Under the pieces are notes generated by a model that was not told the origin of the DNA, made no database searches, and saw nothing but the letters and a program-made list of their open reading frames with translations. The position numbers and the translations under genes are program-made. 64,000 nt of DNA, taken from contig NZ_CP051626.1 of the NCBI RefSeq assembly GCF_012844365.1, positions 1,612,001 to 1,676,000 of the forward strand, written 5' to 3'. Every line of letters begins with the position of its first letter. Position 1 is the stretch's first letter. Shown one piece after another: positions 45,495 to 53,732 of the stretch. This stretch comes from Brevibacterium sp. 'Marine'. GTDB lineage: Bacteria > Actinomycetota > Actinomycetes > Actinomycetales > Brevibacteriaceae.

Positions 45495-46753
45495 CCTGTC
45501 GTGGTCGTGGGCTGGTTCGTGCTGGGGGTGGCGGCCAGTGTGTGGCCCCGGCCGGAGGCGAGGAGGACGACGAGGGCTGCCAGAACGGCGAGGGCGGCGT
45601 AGCCCAGCGAGATGGTCTGCAGAGTCATACCGGCGGCGGTGAGCCGTCCGGAGATGAGGCTGGGAAGGGCGGCTCCGCCGTAGGAGAAGAGGTAGACGGT
45701 GGACATGAGCCCGGCCCTGTCTGCGGCGCTGGCGCGGGGCAGAAGCCCGCGCATGGAGCCGGTGAATGCCGCACCCTGGGCGGCTCCGGCCCCGATGCCG
45801 CACAGAATGACAACGGCGATGGTCCCGGTGCGCAGTCCGATGACGACGCCGACCACGGCCAGGGCGAAGATGGTGATGCCCAGTCGCTGCGCGGTCACCG
45901 GGGTCAGCCGTCCGGTGAGCGGCCCCCCGAAGGCGTAGGGGGCCATGAAGGAGGCGAAGACGATCCCGGCGACGAGGGTGTTGGTGGTGCCCAGGCTCTG
46001 CGCGGAGATGGTGGGGCTGAAGGCCTGGTAGAAGCCGCCGAGCGCCCAGGTGCCGACGAATACGGCGATCGCCGCGGGCAGCAGCGGCCGGATCGTCTGC
46101 GGCAGGTGCACGTTTGGCCGCAGCGATCGCAGTGCGCCGTCGCGGCGGGTCGTCGGGTCGGGGCTGAGCAGCAGGAGGAAGGCGCACGCGGCGAGCGGGA
46201 CGGTTACGGCGATGTAGGGGGTCTGCTCGGGCGCAGGCCCGTACTCGGCCAGCACACCGGCACCGACCGCGCCGATCGTCAGGCCGACCAGCGGGGCGCC
46301 GGCGACGACGGTCGCGCTGAGCCATTTCGGCTTCTCGGGAGCGAGGTCGACGATATAGGCAGCTATTGCCGAGGAGCCGAGCCCGCATGCCAGCCCCTGG
46401 AAGGCACGACCGGCCATGAGCACGCCGAGACCGGTGACGTCGAGCAGCGCCAGGGACCCGGCGGTGGCGAGGACGACCGCGGACATCGCCACGGCCTTGC
46501 GCCCGATATGGTCGGAGAGTCGTCCGAGGACGACGAGGGCGACCATGACGGCGGCGAAGTAGGTCACGGCCGCAATCGACAGGTCCCCGGTGGTCAGTCC
46601 GTCGGCGGAGCGGTAGCGCTCGTAGAGCGGAATCGGCGCCCCGGAGGCCGCGAAGACGACCACCAGCGAGGCCGCGGCGGCGGCGAACCCGAGTCGCCTG
46701 CGCGGCAGGGGCCGCTGCGGGGAATCGGGTGCGCTGGTGGTCGGCTCGCTCAT
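45491..46753 (-). CDS. MFS transporter
   Basis: A 420-residue protein with 12 predicted transmembrane helices. The loop 2-3 motif is VLGRLSDHIGRKAV, the signature of the major facilitator superfamily; LGFAAAAASLVVVFAASGAPIPLYERY is the first helix and the following loop. It is probably a proton-driven exporter. Lying between an alcohol dehydrogenase and a cyclophilin-like gene in one operon, it may remove the substrate or product of the cluster. Confidence 0.9.
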   Translation of the reverse strand: MSEPTTSAPDSPQRPLPRRRLGFAAAAASLVVVFAASGAPIPLYERYRSADGLTTGDLSIAAVTYFAAVMVALVVLGRLSDHIGRKAVAMSAVVLATAGSLALLDVTGLGVLMAGRAFQGLACGLGSSAIAAYIVDLAPEKPKWLSATVVAGAPLVGLTIGAVGAGVLAEYGPAPEQTPYIAVTVPLAACAFLLLLSPDPTTRRDGALRSLRPNVHLPQTIRPLLPAAIAVFVGTWALGGFYQAFSPTISAQSLGTTNTLVAGIVFASFMAPYAFGGPLTGRLTPVTAQRLGITIFALAVVGVVIGLRTGTIAVVILCGIGAGAAQGAAFTGSMRGLLPRASAADRAGLMSTVYLFSYGGAALPSLISGRLTAAGMTLQTISLGYAALAVLAALVVLLASGRGHTLAATPSTNQPTTTTG

Positions 46754-46808
46754 CTCCTGGTCTTTCCCGTCGGTCGTGGTCGTCTCGTCGGTGGTGGTTG
46801 GGCTTGTC

Positions 46809-47831
46809 TCAGGGGCGCAGGAGCGCCTTGGTGGCGCGCCGCTCGTCCATGGCCCGGTAGGCTTCGGCGGCCTCGTCCAGGGGCAGGTCGAGGTCGAATA
46901 CGCGGCCCGGGTCGATCCGCCGGTCCCAGATCCGGTCGATGAGGTCGGGCAGCAATGCGCGGACGGGTGCGGGGCCGCCGTGGAGGTGGCTGAGCGTGAA
47001 GAACAGCGGCTCGCCGGGGATCGCGATCCCGTGGGGGACGCCGACGTATCCGACGTGACCGCCGGGGCGCACGGATCCGAGCGCCTGCATCATCGCCTCC
47101 TGGGTGCCGACCGCCTCGACGACGCTGTGGGCACCGTAGCCGTTCGTGAGTTCCTTGATCTTCGCGATGCCTTCGTCGCCGCGCTCGGTGACGATGTCGG
47201 TCGCGCCGAACTCGCGGGCCAGGGCCTGCCGGTCGGCGTGGCGGGACATGGCGATGACGCGGTCCGCGCCGAGCTGGCCGGCCGCGAGCACTGCCGAGAG
47301 GCCGACTGCGCCGTCGCCGACCACGGCGATGGTCTTGCCGGGTCCGGCCTCGGCGGCCGAGGCTCCGAACCAACCGGTGCCGAGGACGTCGGAGGCCGCC
47401 AGCAGGGAAGGCACGAGGTCCGGATCGGGCTCGCCTGGGGTGGCGACAAGGGTGCCGTCGGCCTGCGGGACGCGCAGGCGCTCTGCTTGGGCTCCGCCGA
47501 GTCCGACGTATTCTGCGTGCGGGCAGCCGGGCTGGTAGCCGGCTCGGCAGATCTCGCAGGTGTTGTCGGAGGCCCAGAATGACCCGACGACGAAGTCGCC
47601 TGGTGTCAGGCTCGTCACCTGGTCGCCGATCTGTTCGACGATGCCGATGTACTCATGCCCCATGGGGGTGGGCTGGTCCACGGGGTTGATGCCGCGGTAG
47701 TCCCACAGGTCCGAGCCGCACACGCAGGCGGCGGTGACGCGGATGACCGCGTCGGTGGGGTGGACGATCTGTGGATCCTCGCGGTGTTCGACTCGGACGT
47801 CGCCGGGTGAGTGGAGGACGACTCCTCGCAT
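46809..47831 (-). CDS. Zinc-dependent alcohol dehydrogenase
   Basis: A 340-residue medium-chain dehydrogenase. Catalytic zinc ligands are C37-type CVCGSDLWDYRG and GHEYIG; the structural zinc cysteines are in CEICRAGYQPGCPHAEYVG; the NAD site is VVGDGAVGLSAVLAAGQLG. It resembles the group of formaldehyde/threonine-dehydrogenase-like enzymes often found with SDRs. AAGGAGAAG precedes the ATG. Substrate not assignable. Confidence 0.92.
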   Translation of the reverse strand: MRGVVLHSPGDVRVEHREDPQIVHPTDAVIRVTAACVCGSDLWDYRGINPVDQPTPMGHEYIGIVEQIGDQVTSLTPGDFVVGSFWASDNTCEICRAGYQPGCPHAEYVGLGGAQAERLRVPQADGTLVATPGEPDPDLVPSLLAASDVLGTGWFGASAAEAGPGKTIAVVGDGAVGLSAVLAAGQLGADRVIAMSRHADRQALAREFGATDIVTERGDEGIAKIKELTNGYGAHSVVEAVGTQEAMMQALGSVRPGGHVGYVGVPHGIAIPGEPLFFTLSHLHGGPAPVRALLPDLIDRIWDRRIDPGRVFDLDLPLDEAAEAYRAMDERRATKALLRP

Positions 47832-47877
47832 GGTGGTTCTTCTCCTTGCTGCAGTGACTGCTGCTGGTGTCTTTGGG

Positions 47878-48216
47878 TCAGTTGTCGTTCTCGACGATGT
47901 TCTTCAGCACGGTGGTTGCACCCATGCCGTTGGGCCAGCCGGCGTAGAACGCCAGCTGGAGGAGGGCTTCTTTGAGCTCGTCGTCGGTGACACCGTTCTG
48001 CCGGGCGTAGGCGAGGTGGAACTGCAGCTGGTCCATCTTCCCCAGCGCGGTGAGCGCGGAGATCGTCACGAGGCTGCGATCACGCTTGGATAGGCCCTCG
48101 CGCTCCCAGACCTCGTCAAAGAGGACCTTGTCGGTGTAGTGGACCATTCCGGACGCGAAGTCGCCGAAGGCGTTCTTCCCGCCGGTCCAGCCGGTGTTCT
48201 GCTGCTCGTCGCTCAT
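47878..48216 (-). CDS. Carboxymuconolactone decarboxylase family protein
   Basis: A 112-residue CMD-fold protein from ATG 48216 (AAAGGATCGATC upstream). SKRDRSLVTISALTALGKMDQLQFHLAYARQNGVTDDELKEALLQLAFYAGWP is the family core. There is no cysteine at all, so it lacks the CxxC peroxidase centre of AhpD. It is the first gene of the minus-strand operon and is close in sequence to both halves of the lipoprotein at 49649. Confidence 0.93.
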   Translation of the reverse strand: MSDEQQNTGWTGGKNAFGDFASGMVHYTDKVLFDEVWEREGLSKRDRSLVTISALTALGKMDQLQFHLAYARQNGVTDDELKEALLQLAFYAGWPNGMGATTVLKNIVENDN

Positions 48217-48303
48217 GATCGATCCTTTTCTCGTGGTCGGTTCTTCGTTCGTCTTCAATACAACCCGCGGCCTCGCGTGGGTGCCAGGCCCGGTCGTGAG
48301 GGG

Positions 48304-48323
48304 GTACTGCCAGGGACAGGCAC
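48304..48323. promoter_or_regulatory. Putative operator S1 before the CMD operon
   Basis: GTACTGCCAGGGACAGGCAC, 88 bases before the CMD start. With the flanking GGGG and GC it matches the minus-strand S2 site at 24 of 26 positions. A further half-site, TGCCAGGCC, lies at 48282-48290. Confidence 0.55.
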
Positions 48324-48359
48324 GCTAGCCGCCGGTTTCGGTGATTGGGCATGACGCGG

Positions 48360-48944
48360 TCAGACTCGGCCGGGGGCCTCCAGAGCCCAGCTGGCGAGGA
48401 TCCCCAGTCGTTCGGCCGAGGCCGTGGCCGCCTCGGCGGTGGCGATCTGCAGCGTCAGCGCCGTGTCCACCGTTGGGGTGAGTTCCTCGCGTGTCAGGTC
48501 CAGTCGTCCGACGACGGGGTGGTCGATGACCACTCGGGGCGGGCAGCATCCGCGGTGTCTCTTGGCCGACCAGCGGGAGCGGAATGGTCCGCTGGTCGTC
48601 GACAGCTGCCCGATGAGTCGGTGCAGCGCACGATCGTGCGGGTCCCTCGCTGCGGCGGTGCGCAGACGGTGCACCTGCTCGTCGGCGACGCGGTCCCAGT
48701 CGGGGTAGAACGCTGTCGAGGCGTCCTCGTCGAGGAACAGGAACCGGGCCATGTTCGGCCAGTCATCGGCCAGTACGGGCGCTAGCAGGGCGCGGCCGAG
48801 CCCGTTGACCGCGACCACGTCCAGCCGGTCGGTGAGCACGGCCGCAGGGGCGTCGGTGACCGCGTCGAGTGCGGCCCGGAGCCCGGAGCGCAGCCTCACG
48901 GGCCGCGCCCCGTCGGCGCGTCTGCTGGTCCGCTGGGTAGTCAT
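48360..48944 (-). CDS. MmyB-like ligand-binding protein lacking the HTH
   Basis: A 194-residue protein that aligns with the C-terminal two-thirds of the complete regulator at 56028-56909: RLDVVAVNGLGRALLAPV with RLDVLAINALGQMLY, and RFLFLDEDASTAFYPDWDRVADEQVHRLRTAAARDPHDRAL with RFCFLDEGAHRLYPDWQKAAD and on. This is the MmyB-like PAS-type pocket, which binds fatty-acid-like ligands in a solved structure. The N-terminal XRE helix-turn-helix is absent, and an in-frame TGA lies 9-11 bases before the ATG, so no hidden extension exists. It could act as a ligand-binding modulator. An operator-like site is 31 bases upstream. Confidence 0.85.
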   Translation of the reverse strand: MTTQRTSRRADGARPVRLRSGLRAALDAVTDAPAAVLTDRLDVVAVNGLGRALLAPVLADDWPNMARFLFLDEDASTAFYPDWDRVADEQVHRLRTAAARDPHDRALHRLIGQLSTTSGPFRSRWSAKRHRGCCPPRVVIDHPVVGRLDLTREELTPTVDTALTLQIATAEAATASAERLGILASWALEAPGRV

Positions 48945-48974
48945 GGTCTCGAGTCAAGACCGATATTGAGCCGC

Positions 48975-48994
48975 GTGCCAGTCCCTGCCAGTAC
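48975..48994 (-). promoter_or_regulatory. Putative operator S2 before the HTH-less MmyB gene
   Basis: On the minus strand this reads GTACTGGCAGGGACTGGCAC, flanked by GGGG and GC as at S1. It lies 31 bases before ATG 48944 and back to back with S3. Confidence 0.55.
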
Positions 48995-48998
48995 CCCC

Positions 48999-49016
48999 GT
49001 ACCGCAGGGTCTGCCA
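48999..49016 (+). promoter_or_regulatory. Putative operator S3 before the lipoprotein operon
   Basis: GTACCGCAGGGTCTGCCA, 64 bases before ATG 49080. It equals S4 except for one missing base. S2 and S3 together form an imperfect dyad over 48975-49016 in the divergent promoter. Confidence 0.55.
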
Positions 49017-49079
49017 GAACTGCCGGGCTTCTGGTGATCTGGATGGACCACTGCATCCGACCCCCACATGGGAGCCATC

Positions 49080-49631
49080 ATGACGACGACCACCCGCAGG
49101 ACCGTCCCTGGCCTGGCCGCCGCGACCCTGGCCGGCGCGCTGCTGACCGGCTGCTCGACTCAGGACGAGTCCGACCCCGCGCCGGAGACGACCGAGACCA
49201 CCGCTTCACCCGCATCCGATGGGCCGGGCATCGCCGTGTCCTCCACCGCGGAACGAGAGCCCACCGACGGCGACCCGGAGACCTTCACCGGCGACGTCGA
49301 GATCCAACCACTGTATGACCCGAACGACGCCTCGACCGGCGGTGCCGGACAGGTGACGTTTCAAACCGGTGCGCGCACTGCTTGGCATTCTCATCCCGCT
49401 GGCCAGCGACTGATCGTCACCGACGGCACCGGCTGGATCCAGGAGGAAGGAGAGAACCGCATCACGGTCTCCGCCGGCGACGTCGTGTGGTTCGCGCCCG
49501 GCGTCAAACACTGGCACGGCGCGACTGACGGGGAGGCGATGACCCACATTGCCGTCCAGGACACCATCGACGGGAACAACGCCGAATGGATGGAGCACGT
49601 GACCGACGAGCAGTACCTCGACCAGGCATGA
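49080..49631 (+). CDS. Cupin-domain lipoprotein
   Basis: A 183-residue lipoprotein from ATG 49080 (GGAG five bases upstream). The signal peptide ends in the lipobox LTGC (cysteine near residue 25). After an acidic linker comes a cupin: TAWHSHPAGQRLIVTDGTGWIQEEG and VVWFAPGVKHWHGATDGEAM supply the metal-binding histidines and glutamate/glutamine. Its end (EWMEHVTDEQYLDQA) resembles the cytoplasmic cupin at 53303 (EWLEPVTDEIYGQL), so the two are paralogues in different compartments. First gene of a four-gene operon. Confidence 0.9.
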   Translation: MTTTTRRTVPGLAAATLAGALLTGCSTQDESDPAPETTETTASPASDGPGIAVSSTAEREPTDGDPETFTGDVEIQPLYDPNDASTGGAGQVTFQTGARTAWHSHPAGQRLIVTDGTGWIQEEGENRITVSAGDVVWFAPGVKHWHGATDGEAMTHIAVQDTIDGNNAEWMEHVTDEQYLDQA

Positions 49632-49648
49632 CCCGGAGGAGATCGACG

Positions 49649-50440
49649 ATGACGCACCGACACCCCCGACGCCTCGTGCTCTCGACCGCCGCCCTGGCCG
49701 CCGGTGCCGCACTGCTGGCTGGATGCACCGGCCAACCAACCGAAGACGCCGACCCGACCGCCCGCACCGACCGCGTCGGATCCGTGGCCCCGGCACTGGA
49801 GCAGTATGACGCCGAGCAGGTGCAAGCCCTGTGGGACGACGAGAGTCTCTCTGCCCGCGACCGCGGACTGGTCACCATCGCCGTCCATGTGGCCAGCGGG
49901 AGCACCGACGACCTCGGGTTCTACGTCGACAAGGCCCTCGACGACGGCGCGGGGCCTGCCGAAGTGTCCGAGGCCATCACCCACCTCGGCTTCTACGCTG
50001 GCTGGCCCAATGCCGTGGCCGCGGTCGACCCGATCGCCGCCGTGTACGAGTCGCGCGGCATCGACGCCTCTGAGCTGCCCGAGACCGACCCTGAGCTGCT
50101 CGACCAGGACGCCGAGGCCGAGTCCGCGCGGGAGACCGACGTGCAGGACCAGCACGGCGACACCTCGCAGCGCCTCGTTGACGCCACCGATCAGACCGTC
50201 TTCGATGACCTGTGGCTGCGGCCCGGCCTCGAGCCGCGCGACCGCAGCCTGATCACCGTCGTCGCTCTGGTGGCAACCAGCCAGGCCGACCAGATCCCGT
50301 ACCACCTGGGCCGGGCGATGGACAACGGGCTCACCGCCGAGGAAGTCGACCCGCTCATGGAGCACCTGGCCTACTTCACCGGCTGGCCCAAGGTGTTCAC
50401 CGCTATGCCCGTCGTCACCGAGACCCTTGAGTCCCGATGA
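49649..50440 (+). CDS. Lipoprotein with two CMD domains
   Basis: A 263-residue lipoprotein from ATG 49649 behind GGAGGAG. The lipobox is LLAGC with cysteine at residue 26, the only cysteine in the protein. Two carboxymuconolactone-decarboxylase modules follow: SARDRGLVTIAVHVASGSTDDLGFYVDKALDDG to HLGFYAGWP, and EPRDRSLITVVALVATSQADQIPYHLGRAMDNG to HLAYFTGWP. Both resemble the cytoplasmic CMD protein at 47878. Exported tandem CMD proteins are unusual. It follows the lipoprotein cupin by 17 bases. Confidence 0.9.
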   Translation: MTHRHPRRLVLSTAALAAGAALLAGCTGQPTEDADPTARTDRVGSVAPALEQYDAEQVQALWDDESLSARDRGLVTIAVHVASGSTDDLGFYVDKALDDGAGPAEVSEAITHLGFYAGWPNAVAAVDPIAAVYESRGIDASELPETDPELLDQDAEAESARETDVQDQHGDTSQRLVDATDQTVFDDLWLRPGLEPRDRSLITVVALVATSQADQIPYHLGRAMDNGLTAEEVDPLMEHLAYFTGWPKVFTAMPVVTETLESR

Positions 50441-50486
50441 CCCACCCGGCACCCGCGAGACCCGTACCCGAACGAAGGGAAGCATC

Positions 50487-51155
50487 ATGTCGCGGATCGT
50501 CGTGATCGGAGCCGCCGGCGGGGTCGGCACCCGCCTCGTCGGCGAGCTGATCGCCCGTGGCGACGTCGTCGCCGCCATTCACCGCCGCCCCGAGCAGGCC
50601 GAGCAGCTTCGCGCCGTCGGCGCGGAGCCGGTGCTGCTCGACGTGGCCGACGAGGTCCGGTCCGGAGTGCCGGACCGGCTCGCAGAAGTGGCACGGGGTG
50701 CGGACGCCCTCGTGTACGCGGCCGGGGCCAGCAGTGCGCCCATCGACGTCGCCCGGGTCGTCGACGGCGACGGGGTCGCCTTCGCTGCCAGGGCGGCCCA
50801 GGCGGCTGGTGTCGACCGGTTCCTGCTGGTCTCGGCGTTCCCCGACGCCTGGCGCGGTCAGGGCATGCCGGCCGCGTTCGAGGAGTACATGGGCATCAAG
50901 AAGGACGCCGACGTCGCCCTCGCGGCCACGGGCCTCGATTGGGTCATCGTCCGCCCTGGCACCCTCACGACCGGGGCGCGGACCGGGCGCATCGCGCTGG
51001 GCCCGGCGATCGCCTATGGGGACGTGTCCCGGGCCGACCTCGCCGCCGTCCTGGCCGAGATCGTCCACAGGCCCGGGGTGTCACGGCAGGTCGTGGAACT
51101 GACCGATGGCACCGCCCCGATCACCGACGCGGTCGACGCCGTCGCCCGCCTGTAG
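50487..51155 (+). CDS. NAD(P)-binding atypical SDR protein
   Basis: A 222-residue protein from ATG 50487 (GAAGGGA upstream). It starts MSRIVVIGAAGGVGTRLV, the GxxGGxG dinucleotide motif of atypical SDRs, and contains GIKKDADVALAATGLDWVIVRPGTL, typical of the NmrA-like/YhfK-YwnB group. These bind NAD(P) and act as reductases or sensors. Third gene of the lipoprotein operon. Confidence 0.88.
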   Translation: MSRIVVIGAAGGVGTRLVGELIARGDVVAAIHRRPEQAEQLRAVGAEPVLLDVADEVRSGVPDRLAEVARGADALVYAAGASSAPIDVARVVDGDGVAFAARAAQAAGVDRFLLVSAFPDAWRGQGMPAAFEEYMGIKKDADVALAATGLDWVIVRPGTLTTGARTGRIALGPAIAYGDVSRADLAAVLAEIVHRPGVSRQVVELTDGTAPITDAVDAVARL

Positions 51156-51170
51156 GAAGGGATGACTTCG

Positions 51171-52160
51171 ATGACTGACACGATGCGCGCACTGATCGCC
51201 GGACGGGGACCCGACTGGGTCCTCGACCGGATCCCGATCCCCGAGCCCGGTTCCGGGCAGGTTCTGATCCGCAACCGTGCTGCGGCGGTCAACAACGCCG
51301 ACCTGCCGATGCTCGCCGAGGCTGATCCCACGGCGGGCGGGCATGGGGAGGAATTCGTCGCTGGGTTCGAGTACGCCGGCGAGATCGCCGGCGTCGGCGA
51401 CGAGGCCAGCGGCTGGAGGGTCGGCGTCCCGGTGATGGGGTCGATCCCTTCTTCCTTCGCCGAGTACGTCGTCGCCGATCACCGGTTCGTCATGCCCCGA
51501 CCCGCTTCGCTCGCGTCTGAGATCGCAGCGGCCCTGCCAACGGGGCTGCTGACCGAGCACGGTGGGCTCGCGGTCTCCGGGTTCGCGGCCGGCCAGAGCG
51601 TGCTGATCACCGGGGCGTCGACCGGCATCGGCCTCATCGGCGTCCAGGTCGCCAAGACCCTGGGTGCCTCTCGGGTGATCGGCACGACCCGCAGTCCGGA
51701 TAAGCGAAAGCTGCTGGCCTCGGTCGGCGTGGACGAGGTCATCGTGACGAGCGAGCAGGACCTGTCCGTGGCGGTGCTTGCCGCCACCGACGGCCAGGGT
51801 GTCGACGTCGTCCTCGACCACATCGCCGGACAGGTCTTTGCCGAGACCCTGCCCGCCACTGCCCACGACGGTCACGTCGTCAATATCGGCCGGCTCGCCG
51901 GTCCGGCGTCTACCATCGATATCGATGCCCTGTCCTACCGGCACCTGAACGTCCACGGCGTCTCCTTCGGCTTCAGCCGCGACTGGGAGACCGTGGGCAT
52001 CATCGCCGGCCTCCTGCCCGAGATGATCCCCGCCGTCGAACGAGGGCTGATCCGCCCGGTCATCGACATCACACTGCCGCTGAGTCGCCCCGACGAGATC
52101 GTGGGTCGCCTGCGCTCGGGCCAGGCGGCCGGGAAGGTCGTCGTCGCCATAGACGACTGA
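51171..52160 (+). CDS. Quinone oxidoreductase-like MDR protein
   Basis: About 329 residues of the zinc-free medium-chain reductase (QOR) family: IPEPGSGQVLIRNRAAAVNNADLPML, SVLITGASTGIGLIGVQVAKTLGAS (NADPH site) and VDVVLDHIAGQVFAETL. Such enzymes reduce quinones or enones with NADPH. GGAAGG at 51155-51160 is ten bases before ATG 51171 and one base before ATG 51162; I chose the former. Last gene of the lipoprotein operon. Confidence 0.88.
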   Translation: MTDTMRALIAGRGPDWVLDRIPIPEPGSGQVLIRNRAAAVNNADLPMLAEADPTAGGHGEEFVAGFEYAGEIAGVGDEASGWRVGVPVMGSIPSSFAEYVVADHRFVMPRPASLASEIAAALPTGLLTEHGGLAVSGFAAGQSVLITGASTGIGLIGVQVAKTLGASRVIGTTRSPDKRKLLASVGVDEVIVTSEQDLSVAVLAATDGQGVDVVLDHIAGQVFAETLPATAHDGHVVNIGRLAGPASTIDIDALSYRHLNVHGVSFGFSRDWETVGIIAGLLPEMIPAVERGLIRPVIDITLPLSRPDEIVGRLRSGQAAGKVVVAIDD

Positions 52161-52195
52161 TCCCGGCCCTCGTCGGGGAGCCTGAGTCAGGGGTG

Positions 52196-52215
52196 GTACC
52201 AGCAGGGTCTGCCAC
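52196..52215 (+). promoter_or_regulatory. Putative operator S4 before the aldo/keto reductase operon
   Basis: GTACCAGCAGGGTCTGCCAC lies 70 bases before ATG 52285. A TAGCGT -10-like box is at 52233-52238, so the operator would cover the -35 region. Confidence 0.55.
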
Positions 52216-52284
52216 CGGCGCGGGAACCGGCCTAGCGTGGAATCACAAGCGATGAACAGGCACGAGGAGGGAACGACAAGAGCC

Positions 52285-53268
52285 ATGGAGTACGCGCATC
52301 TGGGCCGGTCCGGCCTGCTGGTCTCGAGGATCGCGCTGGGCGCGATGAACTTCGGTGACGCCACCGGCAAGGATGAGGCATTCGAGGTCCTGGACCGCGC
52401 TGTCGATCTCGGTATCAACCACGTCGACACCGCCGACGTCTACGGCGGTCCGCAGACACCGGACATGAACCAGGGCTTCGGCACCTCCGAGGAGATCATC
52501 GGCGACTGGCTGATGAAATCCGGAAAACGCGACGAGATCGTGCTGGCCACCAAGGCCTACCAGCCGATGGGCACCGGTCCCAACGACCGCCGCCTGTCCG
52601 CCTACCACATCAAACGGGCCTGTGAGGCTAGTCTGCGCCGGCTGGGAACCGACCACATCGACCTCTACCAGATGCACCACGTCGACCGGGGTACCCCATT
52701 CGAGGAGATCTGGCAGGCGATGGAGCAGCTCATTGTCGAGGGCAAAGTCACCTACGTCGGCTCGAGCAACTTCGCCGGTTGGGACGTCGCTACCGCCCAA
52801 CTGACCGCCCAGCAGCGCGGATTGTTCGGTCTGGCGTCGGAGCAGAGCTTCTACAACCTCGCTAACCGGGCCATCGAGCAGGAGATGATTCCCGCGCTGG
52901 AGCACTTCGGCATCGGCCTCCTGACCTGGAGCCCGCTGGCTCGCGGCGTGCTGGCAGGCAGTGAGCCCGGCCCCGACGCCGTGCGCCGCACCGTATCCGG
53001 AGCGCAGCAGCAGCGCCAGCAGTACGCCGCCCAGCTCACCGAGTACGAGGCACTGTGCAACCAAATCGGGCATGACCCATCCGATGTCGCGCAAGCCTGG
53101 CTGCTGCACCAGCCGGCCGTCACGGCCGTCATCGCCGGGCCCCGCACCGTCGCACAGCTGGAGTCCACGGCCTCCGCCTCGGCGATAGAGCTGGACGCCG
53201 AGACACTGACCGAGTTGGACCGGATCTGGCCCGGTCCCGGCGTCGCCCCGCAGTCCTACGCCTGGTGA
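52285..53268 (+). CDS. Aldo/keto reductase (AKR, potassium-channel-beta-like group)
   Basis: A 327-residue TIM-barrel reductase: MEYAHLGRSGLLVSRIALGAMNFG, catalytic tetrad in NHVDTADVYGG (D, Y), LATKAY (K) and YQMHHVD (H), and WSPLARGVLAG. It reduces aldehydes or ketones with NADPH. ATG 52285 starts the conserved domain; ATG 52237 and 52252 are in frame but less likely. It heads a five-gene operon with a cupin, a second AKR, a DUF2255 protein and an SDR. Confidence 0.92.
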   Translation: MEYAHLGRSGLLVSRIALGAMNFGDATGKDEAFEVLDRAVDLGINHVDTADVYGGPQTPDMNQGFGTSEEIIGDWLMKSGKRDEIVLATKAYQPMGTGPNDRRLSAYHIKRACEASLRRLGTDHIDLYQMHHVDRGTPFEEIWQAMEQLIVEGKVTYVGSSNFAGWDVATAQLTAQQRGLFGLASEQSFYNLANRAIEQEMIPALEHFGIGLLTWSPLARGVLAGSEPGPDAVRRTVSGAQQQRQQYAAQLTEYEALCNQIGHDPSDVAQAWLLHQPAVTAVIAGPRTVAQLESTASASAIELDAETLTELDRIWPGPGVAPQSYAW

Positions 53269-53302
53269 CCTGCCGGGCGCGCATGAATAGAAGGAGAATG
53301 TA

Positions 53303-53731
53303 ATGAGTGAGAACGGATTCGACCAGATCTTCCCGACCGGGGAGTCCAACGAGGCCTTCGCACAGTACTTCATCGGGCAGAGTTACCTCGCCCCGCTGAC
53401 CGATGGCAGCGTGCCCGTGTCTAATGTGTCGTTCGAGCCGGGGTGCCGGAACAACTGGCATATCCACCACGGTGAAAACGGCGGCGGGGACCAGATCCTG
53501 CTGTGCACCGCCGGGTCGGGGTGGTATCAGGCTGAGGGCGAGGAGCCGGTCAGCATGGTCCCGGGCACGGCGATCCGCGTGCCGGCCGGGACCAAGCATT
53601 GGCATGGGGCGAAGGCCGACGCGTGGTTCTCCCACTTGGCCTTCATCACCCCCGGCGAGGGCGTGAGCAATGAATGGCTCGAGCCGGTCACTGACGAGAT
53701 CTACGGCCAACTGTCAAACAACGGAAAGTGA
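53303..53731 (+). CDS. Cytoplasmic cupin protein
   Basis: A 142-residue protein (AAGGAG upstream). NNWHIHHGENGGGDQILLCTAGSGWYQAEG and IRVPAGTKHWHGAKADAWFSHLAF are the two cupin motifs with the metal-binding histidines. There is no signal peptide. It is a paralogue of the lipoprotein cupin at 49080. Similar cupins are found with CMD proteins in many redox operons; the substrate is unknown. Confidence 0.92.
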   Translation: MSENGFDQIFPTGESNEAFAQYFIGQSYLAPLTDGSVPVSNVSFEPGCRNNWHIHHGENGGGDQILLCTAGSGWYQAEGEEPVSMVPGTAIRVPAGTKHWHGAKADAWFSHLAFITPGEGVSNEWLEPVTDEIYGQLSNNGK

Positions 53732-53732
53732 A

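Noticed and set aside
45129-46388. A 419-codon version of the cyclophilin-like gene reaching into the MFS gene
   Set aside because: The added N-terminal part is an arginine/proline-rich shadow of the MFS coding sequence; ATG 45494 overlapping the MFS stop is the natural start.
47878-48216. An AhpD alkylhydroperoxidase
   Set aside because: The protein has no cysteine, so the CxxC active site is missing; only the wider CMD family is supported.
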